Below are positions 7,037 to 14,416 of a stretch of 64,000 bases of DNA, in pieces. Both the position numbers and the translations under genes were made by a program. Source of the DNA: Persicitalea jodogahamensis (GTDB taxonomy: Bacteria > Bacteroidota > Bacteroidia > Cytophagales > Spirosomataceae); contig NZ_BMXF01000008.1 in the NCBI RefSeq assembly GCF_014651615.1, positions 1 through 64,000 on the forward strand. Reading direction: 5' to 3'. Every line of letters begins with the position of its first letter. Position 1 is the stretch's first letter. Under the pieces are notes generated by a model. That model was not told where the DNA came from. It did not search any database and was given only the letters and a program-made list of their open reading frames with translations.

Positions 7037-7402
7037 ATGGGAACGTACAAAAAAGCGAAGAAAACCAGTAGAGGTCAGGGAAATTACCAGGGCATGAATT
7101 GGATTAGACAGGAAAAGAGATTAACCATTTACCTGCGTGACGGGTTGGCCTGCGCATACTGCGGCGTATCGGTGGAGGAGGGCGCACAGCTTACGCTGGA
7201 CCATATCAAGCCCCACAGCTTAGGCGGCACAAACAAGGAAACCAATTTGGTCACTTGTTGTCTCAAGTGCAACAGCAGCCGGGGCAACCGCACAATGGAG
7301 GAATTTAGTGCTGCCGCTGCCGCTTACCTCGACCACGGTCTCCAGGCGTCGGCCGTCGTGGCCCATGTTACAGCTTGTGCCAAACGCAAGCTCGACAAAT
7401 AG
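7037..7402 (+). CDS. HNH endonuclease
   Basis: The 121-residue protein has a basic N terminus and a classical HNH core: CAYCG, then LTLDHIKPHSLGG with the catalytic His, then NLVTCCLKCNSSRGN with the Asn and the second zinc knuckle. Four cysteines bind the structural zinc. Small free-standing HNH proteins nick or cut DNA and appear in restriction, mobility and phage functions. It shares its operator with the 4261 gene, so it belongs to the same regulated set. Confidence 0.85.
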   Translation: MGTYKKAKKTSRGQGNYQGMNWIRQEKRLTIYLRDGLACAYCGVSVEEGAQLTLDHIKPHSLGGTNKETNLVTCCLKCNSSRGNRTMEEFSAAAAAYLDHGLQASAVVAHVTACAKRKLDK

Positions 7403-7492
7403 GCAGCCAAAGCCATGATTGCCCGGCGCGGCTCGTGCTTCGAGGTGCTTGCCGCCGCCCGCCAAGGAGTGGAAATGTACTAGGAACCCAGG

Positions 7493-7602
7493 TTTAATTC
7501 CCCCGATTTCGGGGAAATTAAAATTTTTACCCCGGCCAGGTTACCAGGTTTTTCGGCCGGGGTAAATGAGTATGGAACGGCCCCGGCTATTGTTGCCGGG
7601 GC
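7493..7602 (+). terminator. Three consecutive hairpins
   Basis: TTTAATT-CCCCGA with its complement (7493-7523), a 10-bp stem TACCCCGGCC (7528-7537 with 7555-7564) and an 8-bp stem GCCCCGGC (7580-7587 with 7595-7602) follow the HNH gene. Together they make a strong transcription barrier before the next plus-strand gene. Confidence 0.6.
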
Positions 7603-7646
7603 ATTTGGTTTACAAAGATTCAATAACTTTGCCATGAAAAAAGCTC

Positions 7647-7880
7647 ATGAAGTACTACGACCGACAGGCCATCCGCGCGTTTCTGAGCGACCCTCGGGTG
7701 CGGCCGCTACTAAGTTGGCGCGGAATCGAGAAAGCAGCCGGCCTAAACCCATACACCATCAAGAACCTTGTACGCCAGGACAAAGCACTCTCAGATCAGG
7801 AACACGAGCGGCTGACCGAAACGCTGGTCATGCTGGGCATTGATTACTGGGCTGAAAGCCTGGCAAAACAGAACGCATGA
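7647..7880 (+). CDS. Small conserved protein, paralogue of the 1207-1434 product
   Basis: The 77-residue product starts MKYYDRQAIRAFL and contains RPLLSWRGIEKAAGL and an ALSDQEHERLTETL helix, aligning with the product at 1207. An alternative frame starting at 7634 lacks this similarity and is rejected. It lies between a terminator cluster and the convergent rep gene. Two diverged copies flank the leading region, which suggests a conserved plasmid role, perhaps regulatory. Function unknown. Confidence 0.65.
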   Translation: MKYYDRQAIRAFLSDPRVRPLLSWRGIEKAAGLNPYTIKNLVRQDKALSDQEHERLTETLVMLGIDYWAESLAKQNA

Positions 7881-7956
7881 GTGCCAACATCCGCCGTGCC
7901 TTGGCCTTGGTTTATGTGATGGCCGCCCGATAAGGATTGGGTGGGTGCTGCAATCA

Positions 7957-9123
7957 TTATCGATCATTCACCGGGCGTATCACCCGCTCGCTCACTTCCT
8001 TATTGTAAAGTTTGTATTCCCGCGCCTGGGCGGCCTTGCCCTCGCGTATGAAAACGGCATTGCAGTATTTGGCCCTGTCGTCGATGCGCTTATCTGAGGC
8101 CTCCTTAATCTGCCACTCGCGGAGTAGCTGTAGAATGCGCGTCGAGCCGATGTCTTTGGCGTAGAGACGTAGGTTGCGGTCAGAAACCTTGAATCGCCTC
8201 ATCCCCTCAATGGCGTGGGCCGTTTTTGGGTGGTTCTGCCACTCAGAGGGCAACTCGTCAGTCTGTGGATGGAGCAGTTTGAAGTTCAGGGCGATTATTC
8301 TGGGACGGCCACGCCGCCCGCCGCCCTGCTCGTAGATAGGCTCGTAGTCAAAGGCTAAATTGGTGTCTTTCAACTCTTCTATCGGCTCGGTGACCGTGTA
8401 GGTAATCAAATCTTTGGTTGAAGGGTATTTCATCACAGGGTTGCCCTTTTTGTCCTTTTTGACCCGGTCGTAAATGTCCTTCTGCTCCCAGCAGTCCATT
8501 AGTTGGCGGTATTCATCAATACTTACGAACCATTCGCCCTTATCGCGGAACGCGGAAAGGATTTCGAAGAAACGCATCGAGTACCAACTTCTGAGATGCA
8601 TATAGCTTTCGACCTGAAACTTGGAATAGTGGGCGATCTGGATGAAATAAGGGGCAAGCTGCGGATTGAGAAGCACCGTGACTATGCCGTCCTGGTAGCC
8701 GACACGCTCGTCTTTGGTGGTGTCCAGCAGGTTGCGGACGTACCACTCGTAATCCTTCGGGTTCTTGGAGTCCTTACTTCGGGGCTTCTGAAATTCCCAC
8801 GTCACCCTGGCAAGTTCGCGTAGAGCTGCCTCGACATAATTGTATAAGGTCTGCGTGGACAAGTCAGACTTACTGGCCAGGTCGGATATCTTGAACTGAT
8901 AGTGAGGGCGAAGCTCAAAGTCGTCGTCGCGTATCTGGTCAATTACCAAGGCCATGATGCGCTTGGCCATCGGCGTCATCTTTTTCTGACGGGCAAACGT
9001 GACGTTCCAATGCTGTTTGACCACCTGCTGGTGTTCGGGCTGATAAGTCAGAACTGCGGGTAGGGGCGGAAGAGTGTTTTTGTTGTCTGGTTCCAAATTG
9101 ATTCCAATTATTGAGTAATGCAA
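7957..9123 (-). CDS. Rep_3-family plasmid replication initiator
   Basis: The 388-residue protein shows the RepB/Initiator (Rep_3) layout. The N-terminal winged helix starts with VVKQHWNVTFARQKKMTPMAKRI, and the dimer/DNA-binding region has SYMHLRSWYSMRFFEIL. A second winged-helix half follows, ending in basic YNKEVSERVIR. Such proteins bind iterons and open the origin. The frame opens at a TTG (9123); the first ATG would cut into the domain, so the exact start is open. Iterons lie immediately upstream, together with an inverted repeat (9124-9154) suited to autorepression. Confidence 0.9.
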   Translation of the reverse strand: MHYSIIGINLEPDNKNTLPPLPAVLTYQPEHQQVVKQHWNVTFARQKKMTPMAKRIMALVIDQIRDDDFELRPHYQFKISDLASKSDLSTQTLYNYVEAALRELARVTWEFQKPRSKDSKNPKDYEWYVRNLLDTTKDERVGYQDGIVTVLLNPQLAPYFIQIAHYSKFQVESYMHLRSWYSMRFFEILSAFRDKGEWFVSIDEYRQLMDCWEQKDIYDRVKKDKKGNPVMKYPSTKDLITYTVTEPIEELKDTNLAFDYEPIYEQGGGRRGRPRIIALNFKLLHPQTDELPSEWQNHPKTAHAIEGMRRFKVSDRNLRLYAKDIGSTRILQLLREWQIKEASDKRIDDRAKYCNAVFIREGKAAQAREYKLYNKEVSERVIRPVNDR

Positions 9124-9154
9124 TATTAGGAGTAATGATTTTTATCTCCTAATA
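9124..9154. promoter_or_regulatory. Inverted repeat at the rep start
   Basis: TATTAGGAG (9124-9132) and CTCCTAATA (9146-9154) form a 9-bp inverted repeat next to the first rep codon. The half-site CTCCTAATA resembles the 3' half of each iteron, as expected for an operator through which a Rep protein represses its own gene. Confidence 0.55.
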
Positions 9155-9157
9155 ACT

Positions 9158-9245
9158 TACCGCAAAGCTCTCTTTAATGCCCGGTCGAGCTACCGCAGAA
9201 CTCCTATTAATATTGGATTGTGTTACCATGGAACTCCTTTTAATA
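9158..9245 (+). repeat. Three iterons, 33-bp spacing
   Basis: Three 22-base direct repeats start at 9158, 9191 and 9224, exactly 33 bp apart (three helical turns). They share TACC, then a GAACTCCT-like core and TTTAATA; copies 2 and 3 are the closest pair. Their position next to rep and an A+T-rich tract marks the replication origin. Confidence 0.75.
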
Positions 9246-9727
9246 CCTTCTGCACCTATATATATAAACTATAATTAGTTTTCCTACTATAATAGTTTTG
9301 TGTACAAAAAGAGCTTTTAGGGGGCGTTTGATTTGGAATGAATCCAAAAAAGAAGCGGAGAATGAGAAAACAAAAACAAGACAAGTAGAAATGTAAAAAA
9401 GCTGTGAACTAAAAAAATAGTTAATTCTGTTATAAAATACTGATTACCAGTTTGTTATTTTCTATTCGAGCAATATGCTTCAACTTTCCGTAGAACTTCA
9501 TGATTTTCGCTATAAAATTTAACAACCAAAACATTCGGTATGTGTAAACATTTTGACTACTAGGTTATTATCTATAATAACGCTTGATTTTTTAGACATG
9601 TATGCGGATCTTTGGCAATTGTGCCAAGCGGGGTGAAATTACTGAAAAAAAAGTTCATGAAATAGAGCGATTATTTGTTTTAAAATACTTAAATTTAAGA
9701 AGTTAACAACTAATACAAATCTCTTTC
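9246..9727. other. A+T-rich origin region, no gene
   Basis: About 480 bases of A+T-rich sequence follow the iterons. Two near-copies of ACTATAAT(T)AGTTTT (9268-9282 and 9286-9299) may belong to the unwinding element. No protein frame or clear terminator is seen. Confidence 0.5.
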
Positions 9728-10168
9728 ATGGACGTTATATGCCCCCGCCATGCACCTATTTATGGAGCCCGCCCCGGTGATCTATTTCTGCTGGATCTGG
9801 ATTCCGAAGCCTTTGCCATTGGAAACGAGTTGCTGATCCTGTACGGCCCGCCCGCTGAGGACGAGTCCTGGTTGGGTGATCACCGGGTCATTAACAAAAC
9901 GGTCTTTGCAGCAGAGTCGCTTACCGATATGCTTAGTCGGATGGTTTTCGGAGAGCCGCGCGAAATCGGTTTAATAAAACTATACGCTTTCCTGGACAAG
10001 AATAGCCAGCAACGTGATGTCCGATGCTGCTTTGTGTGCGCCCGCTGTATCGAGCGTGAGAAGAAGACCTGGCCCTGGCCAAGCAAGCTCCGCCGTACGC
10101 CCAACCTTGGCCTGGCAGCCCGTTCGGTTGCATCCCCTACCCTACCCATGAAGAATCAAATGATTTAG
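9728..10168 (+). CDS. Hypothetical protein, 146 aa
   Basis: The first 100 residues look like a well-formed soluble alpha/beta protein (MDVICPRHAPIYGARPGDLF, then VFGEPREIGLIKLYAFLDK). The last 45 residues are Cys- and Arg-rich and less natural. A neighbouring frame reads EEDLALAKQAPPYAQPWPGS up to the downstream hairpin, so a frameshift near 10050 is possible. Family unknown. It stands alone between the origin and the partition locus. Confidence 0.5.
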   Translation: MDVICPRHAPIYGARPGDLFLLDLDSEAFAIGNELLILYGPPAEDESWLGDHRVINKTVFAAESLTDMLSRMVFGEPREIGLIKLYAFLDKNSQQRDVRCCFVCARCIEREKKTWPWPSKLRRTPNLGLAARSVASPTLPMKNQMI

Positions 10169-10213
10169 GCATCTCCCACATAAGACTGAGAGCTATGGGT
10201 CTGAACGCAAAAA

Positions 10214-10235
10214 CCCGACCAGTTGCCTGGTCGGG
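10214..10235 (+). terminator. Perfect 9-bp hairpin
   Basis: CCCGACCAG and its complement flank TTGC, 46 bases after the stop of the 9728 gene. It is preceded by AAAA and followed by TTC, so it may work in both directions. Confidence 0.7.
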
Positions 10236-10250
10236 TTCGCCTCACAATTC

Positions 10251-10261
10251 TCATCTACCAA
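10251..10261 (+). promoter_or_regulatory. Leader motif TCATCTACCAA without an adjacent gene
   Basis: A perfect copy of the leader motif lies just after the hairpin, but no credible start codon follows within 100 bases. The next gene, parA, is about 260 bases downstream. It may be the remnant of a leader whose gene was lost. Confidence 0.45.
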
Positions 10262-10447
10262 AGATTTAAATCAAGGGCGGGAGCAAATATATAAATTATT
10301 TCCAGACCCTAAACAGTGCATTAATGGCGGCTTTGCCTTCGTGACTAAAAGATCCTATTTGAGGCGCGAGCCTGATTCTTACCATGTCGCTACCATAAGA
10401 CAATTTGACTTTGGTGCTAAAAAGTTTTGTTAAGCCAATAAATAAAC

Positions 10448-10498
10448 CTACTTTTGGGTGTTGAAAAAGGTCTGAAATTAGGTGTAGAATTACACCCA
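10448..10498. repeat. Inverted 12-bp units and IR upstream of parA
   Basis: Read on the minus strand, 10448-10483 gives three consecutive 12-mers beginning ACCTAATTTCAG, ACCTTTTTCAAC and ACCCAAAAGTAG, the same unit type as the array downstream of the parA partner gene. They run into an inverted repeat GGTGTA-GAAT-TACACC (10481-10496). The site sits 20 bases before the parA start and is a good candidate for the par operator. Confidence 0.65.
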
Positions 10499-10517
10499 AA
10501 ATATACTAAAAAATTAT

Positions 10518-11168
10518 ATGATACTTACCGTAGGGGGCATAAAAGGCGGAACCGGAAAGACGACTATCGCGACCAATTTGACAATTTGGCTGGCCAGTCA
10601 AGGCGCGGATGTCTTGCTGGTAGATGCAGACGAGCAGGAGAGTGCCAGCGATTTTACGGCCTGGCGCGATGAAACAACCGACGGCCAAGCCGGCTATACT
10701 CTGGTGCAGCTTAACGGGGCAACTGTGCGCCGTCAGGTCGAGCAGCTGCGCCCCAAGTATGACCACATCATCATCGACACGGGGGGGCGTGACACGGCCA
10801 GCCAGCGTGCGGCTCTTTTTGCTTCTGACGCGTACCTGATTCCTTTTGCCCCCCGCAGCTACGAAATATGGACGCTTTCCAAGGTTCTCTCCCTGTTGGA
10901 TGAAATCCAGGGTACCCGGGCCTCGCCGCTGCGCGTGTATTCATTCCTAAACAAAGCCGATGCCCGAGGCGTAGACAATAGCGATGCTACCAGCGTTCTG
11001 CTGGAAAGCGAGGGATTGAACTTAATAGACTTCCCGATTGTCAACCGCAAAGCATTCGCCTCGGCGGCCAGCAAAGGGCTGTCGGTTTTCGAGATGACAC
11101 CCGCCGACGAGAAGGCCACTACTGAGGCCGAGCGCCTTTTCACTTATATTATGCAAACCCAAATCTGA
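10518..11168 (+). CDS. parA: ParA partition ATPase
   Basis: The 216-residue protein has the deviant Walker A motif KGGTGKTT at residues 9-16, the A' motif LLVDADEQ and a DHIIIDTGG Walker B strand, all typical of small ParA/MinD-like partition ATPases without an N-terminal HTH. ParA moves plasmid copies apart using nucleoid DNA and a partner bound to the centromere. Five bases separate it from the likely partner gene. Repeat arrays lie on both sides of the pair. Confidence 0.92.
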   Translation: MILTVGGIKGGTGKTTIATNLTIWLASQGADVLLVDADEQESASDFTAWRDETTDGQAGYTLVQLNGATVRRQVEQLRPKYDHIIIDTGGRDTASQRAALFASDAYLIPFAPRSYEIWTLSKVLSLLDEIQGTRASPLRVYSFLNKADARGVDNSDATSVLLESEGLNLIDFPIVNRKAFASAASKGLSVFEMTPADEKATTEAERLFTYIMQTQI

Positions 11169-11173
11169 GACTC

Positions 11174-11494
11174 ATGTCCATCACCCCCCCACCCAAAAGA
11201 AAGGGGGCCACCGACCAGGCCCCAAGTTTGAATATTGCCAGCGAGCGGAAAATGGAGGAAGTCATCAACCGTGGTAGTACCGCGGTGGCTTCTAGACTTA
11301 GTTCCGAGAAAGATCAACCAACCGTAAAAAATTTCAACGTCCGTATTATGTCCGATCGTTTGAATGTAGTGAATAGCTTACGGGATCTACGGCCCAAAAA
11401 GCCCCTAAGCCCAAAGCCAGGCATCTCGTTGCAGGACTGGGTACTAGAAGCCATCGAGGAAAAAATCAAAAGAGAGCAGAAGAGTTTATCCTAA
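11174..11494 (+). CDS. Probable ParB-type partition partner, 106 aa
   Basis: A disordered Pro/Lys-rich N terminus is followed by FNVRIMSDRLNVVNSLRDL and a C-terminal GISLQDWVLEAIEEKIKREQ. This beta strand plus two helices resembles a ribbon-helix-helix DNA-binding fold. Small RHH proteins are the usual partners of ParA proteins of this size. It should bind the 12-bp repeats immediately downstream and upstream. The assignment rests on position and predicted fold. Confidence 0.65.
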   Translation: MSITPPPKRKGATDQAPSLNIASERKMEEVINRGSTAVASRLSSEKDQPTVKNFNVRIMSDRLNVVNSLRDLRPKKPLSPKPGISLQDWVLEAIEEKIKREQKSLS

Positions 11495-11505
11495 TGCTGG
11501 ATTAC

Positions 11506-11601
11506 ACCTATTTTAAGGTTAGTTTATAAACCTAGTTTCGCACCTAATTTTAGACCCAATTCTAAACTTGGTTTTAGACCTATTTTTGCACCTAGCAAAT
11601 A
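11506..11601 (+). repeat. Eight in-phase 12-bp repeats, probable centromere
   Basis: Eight consecutive 12-base units run without a break: ACCTATTTTAAG, GTTAGTTTATAA, ACCTAGTTTCGC, ACCTAATTTTAG, ACCCAATTCTAA, ACTTGGTTTTAG, ACCTATTTTTGC and ACCTAGCAAATA. The consensus is ACCTAnTTTTnn. The array starts 12 bases after the partner gene stop. Similar units lie upstream of parA and at 11979. This fits a parS/parC site bound cooperatively by an RHH protein. Confidence 0.7.
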
Positions 11602-11955
11602 CCGATATTTTGACAATAATGAACCCGGCTTGGCTTGTGATAACTTTCAGCACCAGGTTGGGATATGCGACCGGGTCAATTTGGATGGCATCCATTCCTA
11701 TTTCTGGCTACCACGACGCTGAAAGACTATTTTGCCGATTTCGAGAAGTTCAAATTGGGCTTTGGGCGGATCACACATTATTTTGGCATTAAGCTGAATT
11801 GAGAAAGGAGCAAATAGCAGTTTGAAGCAATGCCATCTGTCTAGACAGAGCCAATGGCTCAGGCACTAACCGAGCAGCCCGACCATGTGGCCTATGTAGC
11901 AAGAAGCCGCAGATCGACAGGGTGTTTCTCAAAAAAAACGGGCAAGCCGTTACTA

Positions 11956-12014
11956 TTCAAAAACAGGTGTAAAAGTACACCTGTTTTTGAACCTAATTCT
12001 ACACTTTATGTCAG
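11956..12014. repeat. 16-bp inverted repeat followed by 12-bp units
   Basis: TTCAAAAACAGGTGTA and its exact complement (11956-11971 and 11976-11991) flank AAAG. The right arm runs in phase into ACCTGTTTTTGA, ACCTAATTCTAC and ACTTTATGTCAG (11979-12014). It is either a second partition site or a terminator between parAB and the minus-strand traM-like gene. The stretch 11602-11955 holds no gene. Confidence 0.55.
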
Positions 12015-12040
12015 TTGTAGAAACAGGTTCATAAACCTGC

Positions 12041-12475
12041 CTAATTTTTGCCGGAAGCCGTCGAGTCCGGTAGAATAAGCTGAACTCCCTTGAAGCCTAT
12101 TGAACTGACTACTTCGTAGTTCGCCGCGTCGATGAAATAGGCCTTTTTTTCCTTGTCGTAATGTACGACCTGTTCCAGCTTTTCAAGCCGGGCGCGTTCG
12201 GTGTTACGGACGTAGAAAAAGACCCCTAGCAGGATTAGCACCAGAGGAACGAAATAGTACACTCCCCAGCCCCAACGCAGGAAGAATGCCGTGGCCGGGG
12301 AAGTGCCTTCGTAATGATGATGGTGGGCGTTGATGCTCCCCTTCATCTTTTCGAGTATCTGCTCATTCTGGATGTTGACACTGTCAAAGGCATTTAGCAG
12401 GGGCATAAACTCAGGAACGATGTCCCTTTCGGCTATGCCGTATTTCCGGGCGAAATCCACTTTGCTCTTTTCCAT
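12041..12475 (-). CDS. Single-TM protein, RP4 TraM-like position
   Basis: This 144-residue protein has a soluble helical N-terminal half, a His tetrad (HHHH, near residue 52), one membrane segment (YYFVPLVLILLGVFFYV, about residues 74-90) and a basic C-terminal part. It is the last gene of a three-gene minus operon diverging from the candidate oriT. Its size and place match RP4 TraM, a transfer accessory protein, although I cannot show sequence homology. Confidence 0.6.
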   Translation of the reverse strand: MEKSKVDFARKYGIAERDIVPEFMPLLNAFDSVNIQNEQILEKMKGSINAHHHHYEGTSPATAFFLRWGWGVYYFVPLVLILLGVFFYVRNTERARLEKLEQVVHYDKEKKAYFIDAANYEVVSSIGFKGVQLILPDSTASGKN

Positions 12476-12476
12476 T

Positions 12477-13232
12477 TCACACGGTGGCCAGGGGTTCGAG
12501 CATATTACGCAGGCGAATCCGCGCCGCTATACTTTTTTGGGCATCCTCCAAAGTAGTCTCCCCGTTGGCCACCGACATGATAGTCAAAAACGGATTATCG
12601 TTATTGCGATGGCCGGACTTACCGACGATAAGAATGTTGGACTCATTGCCCAACCCCTTCTCGATAAGACGAGCGCGTAAGGCCTCGCTCTCTTTATCTG
12701 CCTTAAAGGTCACATCGTTGATGAGCATATTGACTTTGAAGCAATGTGCCAGTGAATTTGAAAGCGCTACGTAATAGTTTAGGTTCTCATTGACATTGTC
12801 ATCGGCCCCGGAGACGATTACATTGAAAGTCATGTCAAGCCCCAGATCCCCGGCAATGTATTTCAAGTTATCGCCCGTTAGTTCCTCATCGGTTTCCAAG
12901 GCTTCACGAAGCACGTTGCTTTCGGGCGCACCTATGTCGAGGATCACCAGCGGGCGGTCGATCTGAGCGATTCCCTCGAAGACAGTAAAAAAGTGGGCTT
13001 TCTTATATTCGGCTGCTGCGTTGTAAATATCAACCACATGTACATTTTCCTCGCCAAGAACACGGGCGTGACGGTCGGCATTTTGATTGGCCTTCTGGGA
13101 GGAATCCAGCAGAACTACGGCTGTTTTTTCAGGTTCGCTGGTCAGCATTTTGAAATAGCCCATAAAACTCTTGCCTACTCCACCCTTGGCTTGCAGGAAG
13201 ATGGAAACCTGTTTGTTTGCTTTTTTAGACAT
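12477..13232 (-). CDS. TraL/StbB-like P-loop ATPase
   Basis: The 251-residue protein has a deviant Walker A motif KGGVGKS at residues 16-22 and an LVILDIGAPES Walker B region. It belongs to the SIMIBI class, but is distinct from the ParA at 10518. Position and length match RP4 TraL and R388 StbB, ATPases encoded beside oriT. The leader carries TTATCTACCAATC on the minus strand. The next gene starts one base beyond the stop, so the two are translated together. Confidence 0.7.
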   Translation of the reverse strand: MSKKANKQVSIFLQAKGGVGKSFMGYFKMLTSEPEKTAVVLLDSSQKANQNADRHARVLGEENVHVVDIYNAAAEYKKAHFFTVFEGIAQIDRPLVILDIGAPESNVLREALETDEELTGDNLKYIAGDLGLDMTFNVIVSGADDNVNENLNYYVALSNSLAHCFKVNMLINDVTFKADKESEALRARLIEKGLGNESNILIVGKSGHRNNDNPFLTIMSVANGETTLEDAQKSIAARIRLRNMLEPLATV

Positions 13233-13247
13233 TGCTTCTGTATGATT

Positions 13248-13260
13248 GATTGGTAGATAA
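13248..13260 (-). promoter_or_regulatory. Leader motif, minus strand
   Basis: TTATCTACCAATC reads toward the start of the TraL-like gene, 15 bases away. One base differs from the core motif. Confidence 0.5.
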
Positions 13261-13291
13261 GAAAAAGCTGATTGGCTTGGAGCATCACGGC

Positions 13292-13702
13292 CTATGAATT
13301 GGATGCCTCTTTTGTCCCGAAAATGGGCCGGGGCTTCGGGGTGGGGGTGCGAAAGTCTTCGTCGATAATGAGCTTTCTACCTGGTTGGAACTGACTGGGT
13401 GAGGAGGGAGGCTGTTGATTATTTTCCTGGTTTTGTACAATCGGCCTAGCTAACGGAAAAGTGGCAGAGGCAAAGGGTTCAGCCGCCTTAGAAGCTTTCT
13501 CCAACTTGCGGCGGTAGTAGTGAAGAATGTATCTCAACCGCTTGCTTGTGATTTCCAGTTCGTGTTCGTCTAACAGCTTTTGGCTTATTTCCTCCATGCT
13601 TAGGAACTGATCGACCATCGGGGTGATGTGGTGGTATAAATCCATTCCCCATTTCCTGTTGCCTCGCGCCCGGAGTACTTTTATCTGCTCAATTGTTCTC
13701 AT
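13292..13702 (-). CDS. TraK-like oriT-side DNA-binding candidate, 136 aa
   Basis: The N-terminal half is basic and helical, with MEEISQKLLDEHELEITSKR forming a plausible helix-turn-helix. The C-terminal half is a Pro/Gln/Ser-rich disordered tail. It is the first gene of the minus operon and faces the candidate oriT, as RP4 TraK does (134 residues, binds oriT). DNA binding is inferred from layout and charge. The sequence before its start contains AGTTCA and TGAACT (13719-13749), a possible autoregulatory site. Confidence 0.6.
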   Translation of the reverse strand: MRTIEQIKVLRARGNRKWGMDLYHHITPMVDQFLSMEEISQKLLDEHELEITSKRLRYILHYYRRKLEKASKAAEPFASATFPLARPIVQNQENNQQPPSSPSQFQPGRKLIIDEDFRTPTPKPRPIFGTKEASNS

Positions 13703-14056
13703 AGACCATATACTGAATAGTTCACAAAAAAACAGTATAAAAATGAACTGTCACAAATGTAGATGCCCAAGGTGAATAAAAAAAATCTCAAAAATTTTTT
13801 TCGGCCATTAATCGAACATTAGTCGGAACAGAGCAATTTTTCCAAACATTAGTCGGCTATTAATCGAACATTAACCGACAAACTAAAAAAGCCCCTATTA
13901 TTAGCTTGAAATGACGCAGACCGCCATTTTGTGGGTTGGAAAGGAGTGGTTATGTTTGAGGGCGAACGAAGAGCAAGATGTGGTTTCGCGTACGCGAAAC
14001 CGTGGCGCAAGCGCCAATCTTTCAAGGGGGTTTCCCCCTTTTACCCCCACCGGAGG
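13703..14056. other. Candidate oriT region
   Basis: The gap lies between the divergent TraK-like and mobC-like genes, the RP4 oriT position. It holds direct repeats (AACATTAGTCGG at 13815 and 13845, AACATTAACCGA at 13867, and TTAATCGAACATTA at 13808 and 13860). It also has a 20-bp palindrome centred on CGCGTACGCG (13982-14001), TGGCGC-AA-GCGCCA (14003-14016) and AAGGGGG-TTT-CCCCCTT (14024-14040) followed by ACCCCCA. The nick site was not identified. Confidence 0.65.
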
Positions 14057-14416
14057 ATGGAAGGAACTGAGAAAAGAACCAAGAGTAAGGGCGGACGACC
14101 CAAGCTGGGAACGGCTAAGAAAACGGAGAGGGTCACCTTCAACGTCAACGCCAAGCAGTACGAAGGACTCGTTAAAAAGGCCGAAAGTGCGGGCCTGAGT
14201 TTGCCTGACTATGCACGGGATATGACCACGAACGGGTTCATCAAAGCCATTCACACGGTCGAGGCGCAGGCGCAGCGGGTGGACTTCATCCGGCTGTCCA
14301 ACAACCTCAACCAACTGACCAGGCAGGCACACATCCAAGGGTTGAAGAATCTGGTGGCGCGCTTTGGGAATGCAATGGACGAGATAGACCTGATCTTAAA
14401 AAAATACAAAGTATGA
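14057..14416 (+). CDS. mobC: MobC/TraJ-like relaxosome accessory protein
   Basis: ATG at 14057 gives 119 residues and excludes an upstream extension that reads through oriT hairpins. The N terminus is basic (KRTKSKGGRPKLG) and leads to RVTFNVNAKQYEGLVKKA, a ribbon-helix-helix-like start. The C-terminal helix contains DFIRLSNNLNQLTRQAH, the MobC signature LxxxGxNLNQ-type region. MobC binds oriT and helps the relaxase nick. Its stop overlaps the relaxase start as ATGA. Confidence 0.8.
   Translation: MEGTEKRTKSKGGRPKLGTAKKTERVTFNVNAKQYEGLVKKAESAGLSLPDYARDMTTNGFIKAIHTVEAQAQRVDFIRLSNNLNQLTRQAHIQGLKNLVARFGNAMDEIDLILKKYKV

Noticed and set aside
7634-7843. Alternative frame overlapping the second small paralogue
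   Set aside because: The overlapping frame at 7647 aligns with the product at 1207; this one matches nothing.
11506-11601. 12-bp repeats as a CRISPR array
   Set aside because: The units are contiguous without spacers, degenerate, and lie next to parA and its partner gene. No cas gene is present.
11568-11792. Short plus-strand frame in the repeat region
   Set aside because: It begins inside the 12-bp array and its translation has no coding character.
13931-14056. Upstream extension of the mobC-like gene
   Set aside because: The extra 42 codons read through three inverted repeats of the candidate oriT. The N terminus from 14057 matches the family better.
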